Of a DNA stretch of 64,000 nt, positions 1-8,348 are shown in pieces (within the stretch, counting starts at the first letter, position 1; each line of letters starts with the position of its first letter). Made by a program: the position numbers and the translations under genes. The notes below the pieces were generated by a model. It saw nothing but the letters and a program-made list of their open reading frames with translations. It was not told the DNA's origin and ran no database searches. Source of the stretch: Amycolatopsis sp. DSM 110486 (GTDB lineage: Bacteria; Actinomycetota; Actinomycetes; Mycobacteriales; Pseudonocardiaceae); the NCBI RefSeq assembly GCF_019468465.1, contig NZ_CP080519.1, forward strand, positions 7,557,001 through 7,621,000, read 5' to 3'.

Positions 1-474
1 GCTCAGCACGCTCTGCAGCTCGATCCCGGTCGAGCACTCGGTGGGAGGGCATGTCTCGAACGGGAAGCCGGCCGGGTCGACGGACTCGATCGTCGCGTTC
101 GGGGCCAGCGGCAGCCGGTGCGGACCCGGCACGTCGACGAGGTGCGGGCCGGCTCCGCCGTTCGGCGCCAGTGTGACCAGGAAGAACTCCGCCATCCCGC
201 TCGCGCGGTCGTAGCGGTAGAACCGGACCTCGAGGCTCTTGCCCGGGAACTTCAGCCCGGCGGCGGCCGCCGCCACCGGCTGCTGGGACTGGCCCGGCTG
301 CTGCGCGGAAGACGACGGGGCCTGCGTTGCGGTCGGGGCGACGGAGGTGGACAACGGGGCTGACGGAACCGGTGCCGGCGGTGCGGCGGGCGCACCCGAG
401 CACGCGGTGGCGAGCACCGCCGCCGAAACGGAAGCAGCGACGAGAGCGCCTCTGAACACGGTTGTCCGCGTCAT
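1..474 (-). CDS. putative secreted lipoprotein (3' end cut by window edge)
   Basis: At least 158 aa are visible, reading leftward from ATG at 474 and running off the left edge without a stop. The N-terminus is a lipoprotein signal: a positive start (MTRTT), a hydrophobic stretch and the lipobox LATAC at residues 21-25, so the mature protein would be lipid-anchored on the outer face of the membrane. A Pro/Ser/Ala/Gln-rich linker follows (about 27-70), then a globular part containing FPGKSLEVRFYRYDR and PHLVDVPGPHRLPL. I do not recognise the family of the globular part. It is transcribed away from the phospholipase gene at 765. Confidence is for a real exported lipoprotein, not for a function. 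Confidence 0.7.
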   Translation of the reverse strand, partial: MTRTTVFRGALVAASVSAAVLATACSGAPAAPPAPVPSAPLSTSVAPTATQAPSSSAQQPGQSQQPVAAAAAGLKFPGKSLEVRFYRYDRASGMAEFFLVTLAPNGGAGPHLVDVPGPHRLPLAPNATIESVDPAGFPFETCPPTECSTGIELQSVLS

Positions 475-664
475 GTGATCATTCCCCCAGGATTCGCGAA
501 AAGCTTGCGGTCACGGGCAAAGACGGCTGTGCGCGCCCGGCGTTGCGGCTGTGATCAACCCGTGACTCACGGGTGCCCTCGCGGTGGCCGGCTGTCCGCT
601 CTGTCCGGTGTGGACTGCGCCGGTCGGACGAGCCCGGCCACGGTTCCGACGCGCGTCGAGGAGT

Positions 665-695
665 GTTCAGGTCGAGTTCGCCCTGAACCAGTTCC
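665..695 (+). promoter_or_regulatory. possible PHO-box-like direct repeats upstream of phospholipase gene
   Basis: Within the 290-bp gap before the phospholipase, GTTCAGGTCGA (665-675) is followed directly by GTTCGCCCTGA (676-686), and another GTTCC starts at 691. The 11-nt spacing and GTTCA-type half sites resemble the PhoP-binding direct repeats known from Streptomyces. Phosphate control of secreted phospholipases is common, which makes the placement sensible, but this is inference from pattern only. Confidence 0.35.
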
Positions 696-764
696 GCGAC
701 CGTAGGTTTCGGCCGTCCCACGCGCTCTCTCGCGCGTGCCGGCCGTTACCGGAGGTTCTCACCC

Positions 765-2975
765 ATGTCCGATCTTTCCCGAAGAGGTTTCCTCGGCGCT
801 GCCGCGGCGGTCACCGGTGCCGCGGTCGTCGGCGGCGGCGCGCTGGCCGCCACCGAAGCCGAGGCGTCGCCCCGGCCGCCCGTCCCGTCGAAGCGGTACG
901 GCGACCTGCGGGACATCAAGCACGTGGTGATCCTCATGCAGGAGAACCGCAGCTTCGACCACTACTTCGGCTCGCTGAAGGGCGTTCGCGGCTTCGGCGA
1001 CCGCTCGGCGATCACGCTGCCCGGCGGCAACTCGGTGTTCCAGCAGCCGACGACGGCGCCCACCACCCCGGCCGGTGGTACCCAGTTCCCGTGGAAGCTG
1101 TCCGACGCCAAGGTGTCGCAGTACCCGGCCAACCACCAGCCGCCCACCTCCGAGGTCGGCGCGCAGGGCTACGGCGGCACCTCGCACAGCTGGGACGACC
1201 AGCACGGCGCCTGGTACGGCGGCCTCATGAACGGCTGGTACTACGCCAAGGGCGGCCCGACCACCCTCGGGTACCTCGACCGCTCGGACATCCCGTGGCA
1301 CTACGCGCTGGCCGACACCTACACCGTCGGCGACGCCTACCACTGCTCCGTGCTCAGCGCGACCGGCCCGAACCGCACCTACCTGTGGAGCGGTTCGATC
1401 AACGCCGACAAGTTGCACGGCGACTACGTGGCCTTCAACGGCGGCGACGAGCTCGGCAAGCACCTGCTGTGGGAGAGCTACGCCGAGTCCCTGCAGAAGA
1501 CCGGCTACTCGTGGAAGGTCTACCAGGGCTCCGACAACTACGGTGACAACGGTGTCGAGTACTTCGACACCTTCGCCAAGCTCGACCCGTCGCAGGGCGG
1601 CACCGCCGCGCCCGGCAACGTGTTCTACGACAACGGCGTGGCGATCGTCCCCGAGCCGCACACCGGCCTGAGCGCCAACGCCGACAACCTCACCGACGCC
1701 CTGCGCGCCGACGTGGTGGCGGGCAAGCTGGCGAAGGTCTCGTGGATGGTCACGAACCAGGCCTTCTCCGAGCACCCGGACGGTTCGCCGAACGACGGTG
1801 CCTACTACGTCAACAACGTCCTCGAGGCCCTCAACGCCGACCCCGAGGTCTTCAACTCGACGCTCGTGATCATCGACTACGACGAGAACGACGGCCAGTT
1901 CGACCACGTGCCGCCGCCTGTGCCCGCGCCCGGCGCCGACGAAGACGAGTTCTACCTCGAGTCCTCCGGCGCGCTCGCCAATGCCGGCCTCACCAAGCCG
2001 ATGCCCGTGGGCCTCGGTTTCCGCGTGCCGCTGCTGCTGATCTCGCCGTGGACCCGCGGTGGCTGGGTCACCTCGGAGGTCTCCGACCACACGTCGGTGA
2101 TCCAGTTCCTGGAGAAGTGGACCGAGGCGCTCGGCAAGACCGCGCACTGCCCGAACATCAGCGCGTGGCGCCGCAGCGTGTGCGGTGACCTCACCGGCTC
2201 GTTCGACTTCCACTCGCCGGTGTACGGCCTGCCGCGGCTGCCGAAGACCACCGTGATCGGCGACCCGGCCGGCGGTTCGTACCAGCCGCCGGTGACCACG
2301 AACAAGATGCCGAAGCAGGAGCCGGGCACCAAGAAGGCCCGCGCTCTGCCGTACCAGCCGAACGCGAACCTCGACGGGTTCACCACCTCGCCCGGCTCGA
2401 CGCAGGCGAAGCTGTCGTTCAGCAACAACGGCAAGCACGTGCGCAAGGCCAGCCACTTCGCCGTGTACGACAACACCCAGGCGACCCCGTCGCTCAAGGA
2501 CTACCCGGCGAAGTTCCCGGGCCAGTACACGGTCGCGCCGTCGAGCACGATCTGGGACAAGACCGTGCCGGGTGCGGTGCAGCTCGCCGGGAACCGCTAC
2601 GACATCACGGTGGTGGGCCCGAACCGGTTCCTGCGCCAGTTCACCGGCGACCTCGACGCCGCCGGTCAGACCGCGAAGGTCACCGCCGCCTACTTCGACG
2701 GCATCCTCGGCTTCGGCTCGCGGCCGCGGCTGCTGCTGGAGCTGGAGAACAACAGTTCGCGGCCGGTCACCTTCACCGTGAAGCACAACCAGTACTCGGA
2801 CGACCGCCCGAAGACCTACCGCGTGTCCGCGCACGGCCGCACGCTGCACTCGGTCGACCCGTGCGGTTCGGACCACGGCTGGTACGACGTGACCGTGACC
2901 CTGGACGGCGACAAGTCCTGGTCGCGTCGCTACGTGGGCCACCTCGAGGACGGTTCGGACAGCATCACCGGCTGA
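765..2975 (+). CDS. Tat-exported phospholipase C / phosphoesterase family protein
   Basis: 736 aa. A twin-arginine signal is visible at residues 5-9 (SRRGF) followed by an Ala/Gly/Val hydrophobic stretch to about residue 28, so the enzyme is exported folded. The bacterial phospholipase C (non-haemolytic PLC, phosphoesterase) family signature is clear: HVVILMQENRSFDHYFGSLKG at about 52-70 with the catalytic Asn/Asp region, and IDYDENDGQFDHVPPP near 370. Two C-terminal beta domains typical of the family (DUF756) follow from about 540 onward. Its job is hydrolysis of phosphodiester bonds in phospholipids or related esters outside the cell. A strong RBS (GGAGG at 751-755, 9 nt spacing) fixes the start. 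A long GC-rich hairpin follows the stop. Substrate (phosphatidylcholine or other) cannot be told from sequence. Confidence 0.93.
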   Translation: MSDLSRRGFLGAAAAVTGAAVVGGGALAATEAEASPRPPVPSKRYGDLRDIKHVVILMQENRSFDHYFGSLKGVRGFGDRSAITLPGGNSVFQQPTTAPTTPAGGTQFPWKLSDAKVSQYPANHQPPTSEVGAQGYGGTSHSWDDQHGAWYGGLMNGWYYAKGGPTTLGYLDRSDIPWHYALADTYTVGDAYHCSVLSATGPNRTYLWSGSINADKLHGDYVAFNGGDELGKHLLWESYAESLQKTGYSWKVYQGSDNYGDNGVEYFDTFAKLDPSQGGTAAPGNVFYDNGVAIVPEPHTGLSANADNLTDALRADVVAGKLAKVSWMVTNQAFSEHPDGSPNDGAYYVNNVLEALNADPEVFNSTLVIIDYDENDGQFDHVPPPVPAPGADEDEFYLESSGALANAGLTKPMPVGLGFRVPLLLISPWTRGGWVTSEVSDHTSVIQFLEKWTEALGKTAHCPNISAWRRSVCGDLTGSFDFHSPVYGLPRLPKTTVIGDPAGGSYQPPVTTNKMPKQEPGTKKARALPYQPNANLDGFTTSPGSTQAKLSFSNNGKHVRKASHFAVYDNTQATPSLKDYPAKFPGQYTVAPSSTIWDKTVPGAVQLAGNRYDITVVGPNRFLRQFTGDLDAAGQTAKVTAAYFDGILGFGSRPRLLLELENNSSRPVTFTVKHNQYSDDRPKTYRVSAHGRTLHSVDPCGSDHGWYDVTVTLDGDKSWSRRYVGHLEDGSDSITG

Positions 2976-2992
2976 CGCCGGAGGAATGGCAA

Positions 2993-3032
2993 GGGCGCGG
3001 GTGCGCGAGGGAAGGCTCGCGCACCCGCGCCC
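2993..3032. terminator. perfect 17-bp GC-rich hairpin after phospholipase gene
   Basis: Left arm 2993-3009 (GGGCGCGGGTGCGCGAG), 6-nt loop GGAAGG, right arm 3016-3032, all 17 pairs matched. It starts 18 bp after the phospholipase stop. No U-tract follows, as is common for actinobacterial terminators. Confidence 0.75.
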
Positions 3033-3182
3033 ACACCAGGTCATCGCCCGGGCCCATCGCGGCGCACCCGCCACAGCGGTGGAGTGCCCGTTTCTCGTGG
3101 CGGACTGCCCGAAGGACACGTGCGTTTCCCGGCCGCGTGTCACGTGGCCGCAACAGCCGGCCTCAGCCGGGACCGGCCTGGC

Positions 3183-3779
3183 TCAGCTGGTGATCTCGAT
3201 GTCGGGCAGCTCGTCGAGCTTGCCCTTCGGCAGCTCCTCGACGGCGGCGAACACCTTCTTCTGGTGCTCCTTGATGCGCTCGTCGAGCAGACGGCTCAGC
3301 TCGAAGGCGAGCCGGCCGGTCTGGCGGACGGTGAGATCGTCGACGAGCGGGTGGATCGCCGAGGTGATCACGATGCCCTCGGGGCTCCCGTCGGCCGCCT
3401 GCGAGACCCCGATCGAGTAGACCTCGCGCGGGTTGGCCTCGCCGAGCACCAGGTGCTTGCGGATCTTGCGCAGCAACCCGTGCCACTCGAGCACCTCGCC
3501 CTGCACACCGGTGGCCTTCAGGTCGTCCTCGGTCAGGCCCATGCCGCGTTCGCCGGGGCGGAAGCAGCGCGCGTAGGAGTTCAGGGCCGAGACCCACAGC
3601 GATTCGATCAGCACGGGGTCGCGTTGCGCCTCGCCGCGTTCGAGCTCGACGACCAGGCGTTCGCAACAGCGCAGCGTGAACTGCAGGTCGTCGAAGATCG
3701 CCGCGAGGTCGGCCAGCGCGAGCGCCAGCGGAGTCCTGAGCTGGCGCGCGTTCTTGACCGGTGCCGTGGGTTGGGACAT
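3183..3779 (-). CDS. conserved hypothetical protein, 198 aa
   Basis: 198 aa, soluble, with no signal peptide or membrane segment. The ATG at 3779 is preferred over the in-frame upstream start at 3830 because AGGAG lies 8 nt before it. The protein looks mostly helical: an N-terminal helix-rich part (LALALADLAAIFDDLQFTL, ECRLVVELE-type charged helices), a middle part with HPLVDDLTVRQTGRLA, and a C-terminal helix (LLDERIKEHQKKVFAAVEEL). I do not recognise a family. It lies convergent with the phospholipase and divergent from the MFS exporter. A 15-bp palindrome (3847-3861) like those at the monooxygenase locus sits 67 bp upstream of its start, which suggests it may share that regulator. Confidence 0.75.
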   Translation of the reverse strand: MSQPTAPVKNARQLRTPLALALADLAAIFDDLQFTLRCCERLVVELERGEAQRDPVLIESLWVSALNSYARCFRPGERGMGLTEDDLKATGVQGEVLEWHGLLRKIRKHLVLGEANPREVYSIGVSQAADGSPEGIVITSAIHPLVDDLTVRQTGRLAFELSRLLDERIKEHQKKVFAAVEELPKGKLDELPDIEITS

Positions 3780-3846
3780 CCCGGACGCTCCTGTCCTGCC
3801 GGCGGAAGTGTTGCGGCCATCACACCGCACCGCGGCACAGTTGCGT

Positions 3847-3861
3847 GTCTCAATGTGAAAC
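3847..3861. promoter_or_regulatory. GTCTCA-N3-TGAAAC operator-like palindrome (third copy)
   Basis: GTCTCAATGTGAAAC has the same length and layout as the palindromes at 12856-12870 and 13190-13204 around the monooxygenase activator, with one mismatch in the right arm. It lies 67 bp upstream of the unknown gene at 3183-3779. Shared control is inference. Confidence 0.45.
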
Positions 3862-3871
3862 AGAGTTGTCT

Positions 3872-3890
3872 GCCTCGGCTCCGCCGAGGC
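3872..3890. other. short perfect hairpin
   Basis: GCCTCGG, loop CTCCG, CCGAGGC: a 7-bp perfect stem lying immediately beside the much larger inverted repeat that begins at 3893. The two are probably parts of one structured intergenic segment. Confidence 0.5.
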
Positions 3891-3892
3891 GT

Positions 3893-3986
3893 GCGAGATC
3901 GCCTTTGAATCGGTGTTTCGTCGGGGCGGTCGGATCGGCCTGGCGGCCGATCGAACCGCCCCGACGAAACACCGACGCGATCTCGC
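3893..3986. repeat. large intergenic inverted repeat (about 40 bp per arm)
   Basis: Two nested arms are seen. The outer arm GCGAGATCGC (3893-3902) matches GCGATCTCGC (3977-3986) perfectly. The inner arm 3911-3940 pairs with 3945-3974 at 28 of 30 positions around a 4-nt loop (TGGC). Arms share the CGGTGTTTCGTCGGGGCGGT block. The segment carries short open frames on both strands only because it is self-complementary. It could be a bidirectional terminator/insulator between two divergent genes, a MITE-like relic or a genome-wide interspersed repeat; no terminal target duplications were evident. Confidence 0.8.
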
Positions 3987-4102
3987 TGGTGGGGTTGAGT
4001 CGAGACGCTGGAGTGGTCTCGTTGGGGAGCATCGGTCGTTCGGGTGCAGAGTTAGTTGTGTGGGGTTGGTCGCGCTGGGGTGGCGAGGTTCGCGGAAAAG
4101 TA

Positions 4103-4117
4103 GTTCTGTGTGAGAAC
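4103..4117. promoter_or_regulatory. possible MarR operator upstream of MFS/marR pair
   Basis: GTTCT-GTGTG-AGAAC is a perfect inverted repeat with 5-bp arms, 25 bp before the GTG start of the MFS gene whose downstream partner is a MarR regulator. The rest of the 3780-4141 gap holds the large inverted repeat and no gene. Autoregulation by the MarR protein is inference. Confidence 0.35.
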
Positions 4118-4141
4118 GAACTGTCGGCGAAGGGGACCGCT

Positions 4142-5515
4142 GTGGCGATGCTGGTGGAGCGGCCGCGGCCGCGGGTGGTGCGCGAGCACCGGCTCGCGGG
4201 CTGGTTCGCGGTGGGCGCGGTGTGCTTCGGCGCGTTCATGGGCCAGCTGGACGCGAGCATCGTCACGCTCACGTTCCCGGCGCTGCAGCGCGAGTTCGGC
4301 GAGCCGCTGGCGGCGGTGGAGTGGGTGTCGCTGGCCTACCTGCTGACGCTGGTGGGGCTGCTCGCCGCGGTCGGCCGGCTCGCGGACGCCCACGGGCGCA
4401 AGCTCACCTATGTCTACGGCTTCGGCGTCTTCACCGCGGCGTCGATCGCGTGCGGGCTGGCGCCGACGCTGACGTGGCTCGTCGTGTTCCGCGTGGTGCA
4501 GGCGCTCGGCGCGGCGATGCTGCAGGCCAACAGCGTCGCGCTGGTGGTGGGCAGCGTGCGCCGCGAGAAGATGCGCGCGGCGCTCGGGGTGCAGGCCGCC
4601 GCGCAGGCGCTCGGCCTCGCGCTCGGGCCCGCGGTCGGCGGCCTGCTCGTGGACACCGTCGGCTGGCGGTGGGTGTTCCTGGTCAACGCGCCGGTGGGCC
4701 TCGTCGGCCTGATCGCCGGGCGGTACCTGCTGCCGCGCACCCGCGAGCGCACGCCGCTGGGCCGCTTCGACGGCGCGGGCGTGGCCCTGCTGGCCACGGC
4801 GTCGACCGCGCTGCTGCTGGCCATCTCGGGTCTGTCGGGGCTGGCGCTGCCCGGCTGGGCGGTGCCGGCGCTGCTCGTGGCGGGCGTGGCGGCGGCCGCC
4901 GCGTTCGTGGTGCGGGAGAACTCGGCCGCGAGCCCGATCCTGCGCCTCGCGGTGCTGCGGCCGCCGGTCGTGTCGTTCGGCCTGGCCGGCGCGCTGTGCG
5001 GGTACCTCGTGCTGTTCGGGCCGCTGGCGCTGTTGCCGCAGGTCCTGGGCGCGCACGGTGCGACGGGCACGGTGCTCACGAGCCTGCCCGCCGGGTTCGC
5101 GGTGGCCGCCGTCGCGGCTGATCGCGTGCTGCCCGCGGGACTCGGCTCCCGCGTTCGCATCGGCGCCGGAGCGGCGCTGGCGGCGGTCGGCTGCGCGGTG
5201 CTGATGGGGGTGTCCGGTCCGTGGGAAACAGGCGTGTCGCTGTTCGCGGTGGGGCTCGGTCTGGGAGTGTTCATCCCGGCGAACAACTCGGCCGTCATGG
5301 GCGCCATCCCCACCCGGATGTCGGCCACCGGAGGAGGTCTGGTGAACATGGCCCGCGGACTCGGCACGGCGCTGGGCGTGGCACTCGTGACGTTGTGCCT
5401 GCACACCGGGGGAACCGGCGGCCGCTCGCTCGCGCTCGCGGCCCTGGCCGTGGCGGCGGTGCTCGCCGCCGGCACGGGTCTCGCCGCCGGCCCCCGCGCA
5501 CCCCGCACCGCATGA
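4142..5515 (+). CDS. MFS drug/metabolite exporter (EmrB/QacA-like, DHA2-type)
   Basis: 457 aa from GTG 4142 (AGGGGA 5 nt upstream); the ATG at 4148 is an alternative, and the frame stays open far upstream without support. The family signature is clear: FMGQLDASIVTLTFPAL in the first membrane helix (the LDxTIVNVALP motif C-region of DHA2 exporters), GRLADAHGRKLTYVYG (motif A) and GLLVDTVGWRWVFLVNAPVG. Many hydrophobic helices span the rest. It would export a toxic or self-made compound by proton antiport. The downstream MarR gene overlaps it by 4 bp (ATGA), so the two are translationally coupled. Substrate cannot be predicted. Confidence 0.9.
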   Translation: MAMLVERPRPRVVREHRLAGWFAVGAVCFGAFMGQLDASIVTLTFPALQREFGEPLAAVEWVSLAYLLTLVGLLAAVGRLADAHGRKLTYVYGFGVFTAASIACGLAPTLTWLVVFRVVQALGAAMLQANSVALVVGSVRREKMRAALGVQAAAQALGLALGPAVGGLLVDTVGWRWVFLVNAPVGLVGLIAGRYLLPRTRERTPLGRFDGAGVALLATASTALLLAISGLSGLALPGWAVPALLVAGVAAAAAFVVRENSAASPILRLAVLRPPVVSFGLAGALCGYLVLFGPLALLPQVLGAHGATGTVLTSLPAGFAVAAVAADRVLPAGLGSRVRIGAGAALAAVGCAVLMGVSGPWETGVSLFAVGLGLGVFIPANNSAVMGAIPTRMSATGGGLVNMARGLGTALGVALVTLCLHTGGTGGRSLALAALAVAAVLAAGTGLAAGPRAPRTA

Positions 5516-5979
5516 CGCCCGAGCCGAACCTCGCCGACGTCGTGGCCCGCCTCCGGCGCGCCATGCGCCGCGCCGCGCGCACGGCTGACCCGGACAACAC
5601 GCTGTCGGTCGCGCAGCTCGAACTGCTCTCGTGCCTGGCCGAGAATCCCGGCGCCCGCCCGAGCCGCGTCGCGCAGTTGCTGAAGCTCGCGCCGAACTCC
5701 GTCACGACCATGGTCACCGGGCTGCGAGCGCGTGATCTCGTCACGCGCACCAGCGGCAGTGAGGACCGGCGGACGGTCGAGCTCGAACTGACCGAGAGCG
5801 GGCGCGCGGCCGTGGACCGCTACAAGCACCACAACGCCGAGATCCTCGCCGCGGCGATCGACCGGCTGCACCCGGCGTGGCGGCACCTGATCGCGTCGGC
5901 GATTCCGGCGCTGGCCGAGCTCGTGGGCGCCATCGACCAGCTCGCCGAGACCGGCGCGCCGCACACCGAGCGTCCCTGA
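5512..5979 (+). CDS. MarR family transcriptional regulator
   Basis: 155 aa. Winged-helix layout of MarR: helix-rich dimerisation ends, HTH around SRVAQLLKLAPNSVTTMVTGLRARDLV (about 50-76) and the beta-wing DR(R) motif GSEDRRTVELELTESG (about 80-95). It starts inside the stop codon of the MFS exporter, the usual arrangement of an exporter and its ligand-sensing repressor. It is convergent with the gene at 5987, with only 7 bp between stops. Confidence 0.93.
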   Translation: MTPEPNLADVVARLRRAMRRAARTADPDNTLSVAQLELLSCLAENPGARPSRVAQLLKLAPNSVTTMVTGLRARDLVTRTSGSEDRRTVELELTESGRAAVDRYKHHNAEILAAAIDRLHPAWRHLIASAIPALAELVGAIDQLAETGAPHTERP

Positions 5980-5986
5980 AGGACGG

Positions 5987-7120
5987 TCAGGCGCGGGCGA
6001 TCGCCAGCGGTACCAACAGTTCTTCGTCGGTCACCGAGCCGTGCTGGCCCGTCATGCGGCTCAGCCGCGGCTCGGCTTCGGTGCGGACGACGGCGGCGGT
6101 CCCGCGGGCCGCGACGACGACGTCGCCGATGCGGGGGAGCACGGCGCCGTCGACGCGCGGGCCGAACCAGCCCGCCGTGACAGCCTCTTCGCGGCCCAGC
6201 ACCCACGCGCGGTCGCCGAGGGTTTCGCGCCACGCGGCTCGCACGTCGGGTGCCGCGCCCTCGACGGTGTAGACGTGGCGCGCGCGGGCCTCGCCGCCGA
6301 CGGTGCGGACGCCGGCCCGCAGCGCGGGTTCGGCGTCGTAGTCGACGCGCTCGCCGACGGTGACCATGCCGTGGTCGGCCGTCACGATCAGCGCCGCGCC
6401 GGCCGGGAGGCTGCCCGCGATCGTCTCGGCGAGGCGGTCGACGTAGGACAGCTGGTAGAGCCACGGGGTGCTGCCGGGGCCGTGGACGTGGCCGAGCAGG
6501 TCGAGGTCGGCGTGGTAGGCGTAGCAGAGACTCCGCGGGTGTTTCAGCGCTTCGGCGACGGCCGCGGTGAGGTCGCCGAGAGCGTGCACGCCCTGGAATT
6601 CCCCGCCGCGCAGCGCAGCCCGCGTGAGACCGCTGTCGCGCTGGTCGCGAGGCCCGACCACGCGCACGGCGACGCCGGCTCCTGCCGCGCGTTCGAACGC
6701 CGTCGGGCGCGGCTGCAGCTCCTCCGGCACAACGCGCTCGCGCAGGTCGATCGGCTTGCCGCCGGTGTGGCGGCGCCAGCCGAGGACGTTGAGCACGTCG
6801 CGTCCGGCCTCGAACGCGTACCCGACCACGCCGTGCTCGCCCGGCGTCAGGCCGGTGCCCAGAGATGCGACGCTGGTCGCGGTGGTGCTGGGGAAGCCGG
6901 CCGTCAACGGCCGGGCGGACAGCTGCGCCAGAAACGGCGCGGCATCGGCGTGCGCTCGGAGCGAGGTCCAGCCAAGGCCGTCGACGAGCAGCACGCACAC
7001 GCGGTCGGCGGCGGGCAGTCCGAGCGGGTTGCGCTCACCGTCGACGCCGAGCCCGGCGAGCGCCGAGGGGATGACGTCGGCGAGGGTGCCCGCGGCGTAG
7101 CGCTGCGCGAGATCTTCCAT
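5987..7120 (-). CDS. alkaline phosphatase superfamily enzyme (nucleotide pyrophosphatase/phosphodiesterase-like)
   Basis: 377 aa. The frame extends upstream to 7486, but that part is low-complexity Arg/Ser/Thr; the ATG at 7120 (MEDLAQRY, with GTGAGG upstream) begins the real protein. Family motifs: CVLLVDGLGW (metal-binding Asp) near residue 40, FPSTTATSVASLGTG with the nucleophile Thr near 75, DLLGHVHGP near 210 and VTADHGMV near 250, together the metal ligands of the type I phosphodiesterase/nucleotide pyrophosphatase fold. No signal peptide is seen, so it is probably cytoplasmic. The related mycobacterial and streptomycete proteins are annotated only as alkaline phosphatase family. It is divergent from the membrane protein at 7221. 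Confidence 0.87.
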   Translation of the reverse strand: MEDLAQRYAAGTLADVIPSALAGLGVDGERNPLGLPAADRVCVLLVDGLGWTSLRAHADAAPFLAQLSARPLTAGFPSTTATSVASLGTGLTPGEHGVVGYAFEAGRDVLNVLGWRRHTGGKPIDLRERVVPEELQPRPTAFERAAGAGVAVRVVGPRDQRDSGLTRAALRGGEFQGVHALGDLTAAVAEALKHPRSLCYAYHADLDLLGHVHGPGSTPWLYQLSYVDRLAETIAGSLPAGAALIVTADHGMVTVGERVDYDAEPALRAGVRTVGGEARARHVYTVEGAAPDVRAAWRETLGDRAWVLGREEAVTAGWFGPRVDGAVLPRIGDVVVAARGTAAVVRTEAEPRLSRMTGQHGSVTDEELLVPLAIARA

Positions 7121-7220
7121 GCGCCTCACCCTAAGGCGACAGGCGCGGCGTAAGGATTCGGAAACGGGGCGACGCGGTTTCGTGGCGTACAAAGGGACCG
7201 TGGAAGGGGACTCAGAGGTG

Positions 7221-8348
7221 ATGCCGGTGTCCGTCGTGCGTCGTGAGCGCGGTCTTCGCTGGGCGGTGGTCGCCGTCGTGGCGATCGCGCTGGTGGCGCT
7301 GCCGTCGCTCGTCGCGGCCCTGCGGCCCGCCGGGCCGGTCGCCGACGCCGGGCACCTGCGCGACCTGGTGCTGAGTTCGGCCGGGAAGCCGTACCAGGGG
7401 CTGGCGCAAAGCCGGGGCTCGCTGGCGATCCCCGAGCTGCCGGATCTCGCCGACGTGTCGGCCCTGTTCTCCACCACCACGACCACGCGTGCCTGGTACG
7501 CCGGGCCCGACCGCTACCGCGTGGCGGTGCTGACCACGACGGGGGAGCACGACGTCTACCACCTGCCCGAAGGCGAATACACCTGGGACTACGGGGCGAA
7601 CATGCTGACCCAGCTGACGGGTGACCCGGCCGTGCGGCTGCCGCGCGCGGGTGACCTGCTGCCGCCGGAGCTGGCACGGTGGGCGCTGCGGTCCGCGCCC
7701 ACGGATCCGGTGAGCGCGCTGCCGCCGCGCAACGTCGCCGGCATCCCGGCCGCCGGGTTCCGCCTGGTGCCCGCCGATCCGGAGACGACGATCGGCGGCG
7801 TCGACGTGTGGGCCGATCCGGAGAGCGGGCTACCGCTTCGCGTCGAGGTGACCGCGCGCGGCCAGCAGGCGCCGATGCTCACGACGGAGTTCGAGGACGT
7901 CGAGCAGACCGCACCCGTCGTGACCACCCCGGTTCCCGCGCCGGGCAGCGGGTTCACGGCCACCAACGCGCCGGATTTGACGAACGCGCTGGGCGCTTTG
8001 GGCCGCGTCCGCCTGCCCCCGACGCTCGGCGGCCGGCCGGTGCGCACCGCGAACTTCGGTGGCGTGCAGGGCGCCGCGCTCTACGGCTCGGGGCTCGCGA
8101 CGTTCGCCGTGGTCGCCGTGCCGCGCGCGGTCGCCGACGGCGCGGCGGACGCGGCCGGCAAGGCGGGCGGTACCGCGATCACGCTGCCGCGGGGCACGGC
8201 CGTGCAGCTGTCGGTCACGCCGCTGTCGCTCGCGATCGTGCGCCCGCCGAGCTCGCGGCGCGGTTACCTGCTCGCCGGGCTGGTCGCGCCGTCGGTGCTG
8301 GCCTTGGCCGCGGCCGATCTGGCCACGCTTCGCCGGAGCGGCCGATGA
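7221..8348 (+). CDS. membrane-anchored LolA/RseB-like protein, partner of ABC transporter
   Basis: 375 aa from ATG 7221 (AAGGGGA upstream; GTG 7218 is equally possible). Residues about 12-32 form a membrane anchor (WAVVAVVAIALVALPSLVAAL), followed by a large extracytoplasmic beta-rich domain with TTTTRAWYAGPDRYRV and YTWDY, the pattern of the prokaryotic lipoprotein-like/LolA-RseB fold seen in actinobacterial membrane proteins. A second hydrophobic segment (YLLAGLVAPSVLALAAADLA) lies at the C-terminus, so both ends are in the membrane. Its stop overlaps the ATPase start (ATGA), and the three genes to 10086 form one operon. Role is inferred: a sensory or lipid/protein-binding accessory of the ABC system. 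Confidence 0.8.
   Translation: MPVSVVRRERGLRWAVVAVVAIALVALPSLVAALRPAGPVADAGHLRDLVLSSAGKPYQGLAQSRGSLAIPELPDLADVSALFSTTTTTRAWYAGPDRYRVAVLTTTGEHDVYHLPEGEYTWDYGANMLTQLTGDPAVRLPRAGDLLPPELARWALRSAPTDPVSALPPRNVAGIPAAGFRLVPADPETTIGGVDVWADPESGLPLRVEVTARGQQAPMLTTEFEDVEQTAPVVTTPVPAPGSGFTATNAPDLTNALGALGRVRLPPTLGGRPVRTANFGGVQGAALYGSGLATFAVVAVPRAVADGAADAAGKAGGTAITLPRGTAVQLSVTPLSLAIVRPPSSRRGYLLAGLVAPSVLALAAADLATLRRSGR

Noticed and set aside
759..3143. 794-codon open frame on the minus strand opposite the phospholipase
   Set aside because: Val/Arg/Gly/His-rich translation typical of antisense frames in GC-rich coding DNA; the plus strand holds a clear Tat phospholipase.
4002..4020. GAGAC-N9-GTCTC near 4.0 kb as a fourth operator copy
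   Set aside because: The arms are in the opposite order and the spacer is longer than in GTCTCA-N3-TGAGAC.
3913..4113. Short open frames on both strands inside the big inverted repeat
   Set aside because: They exist because the repeat is self-complementary; no RBS and no homology recognised.
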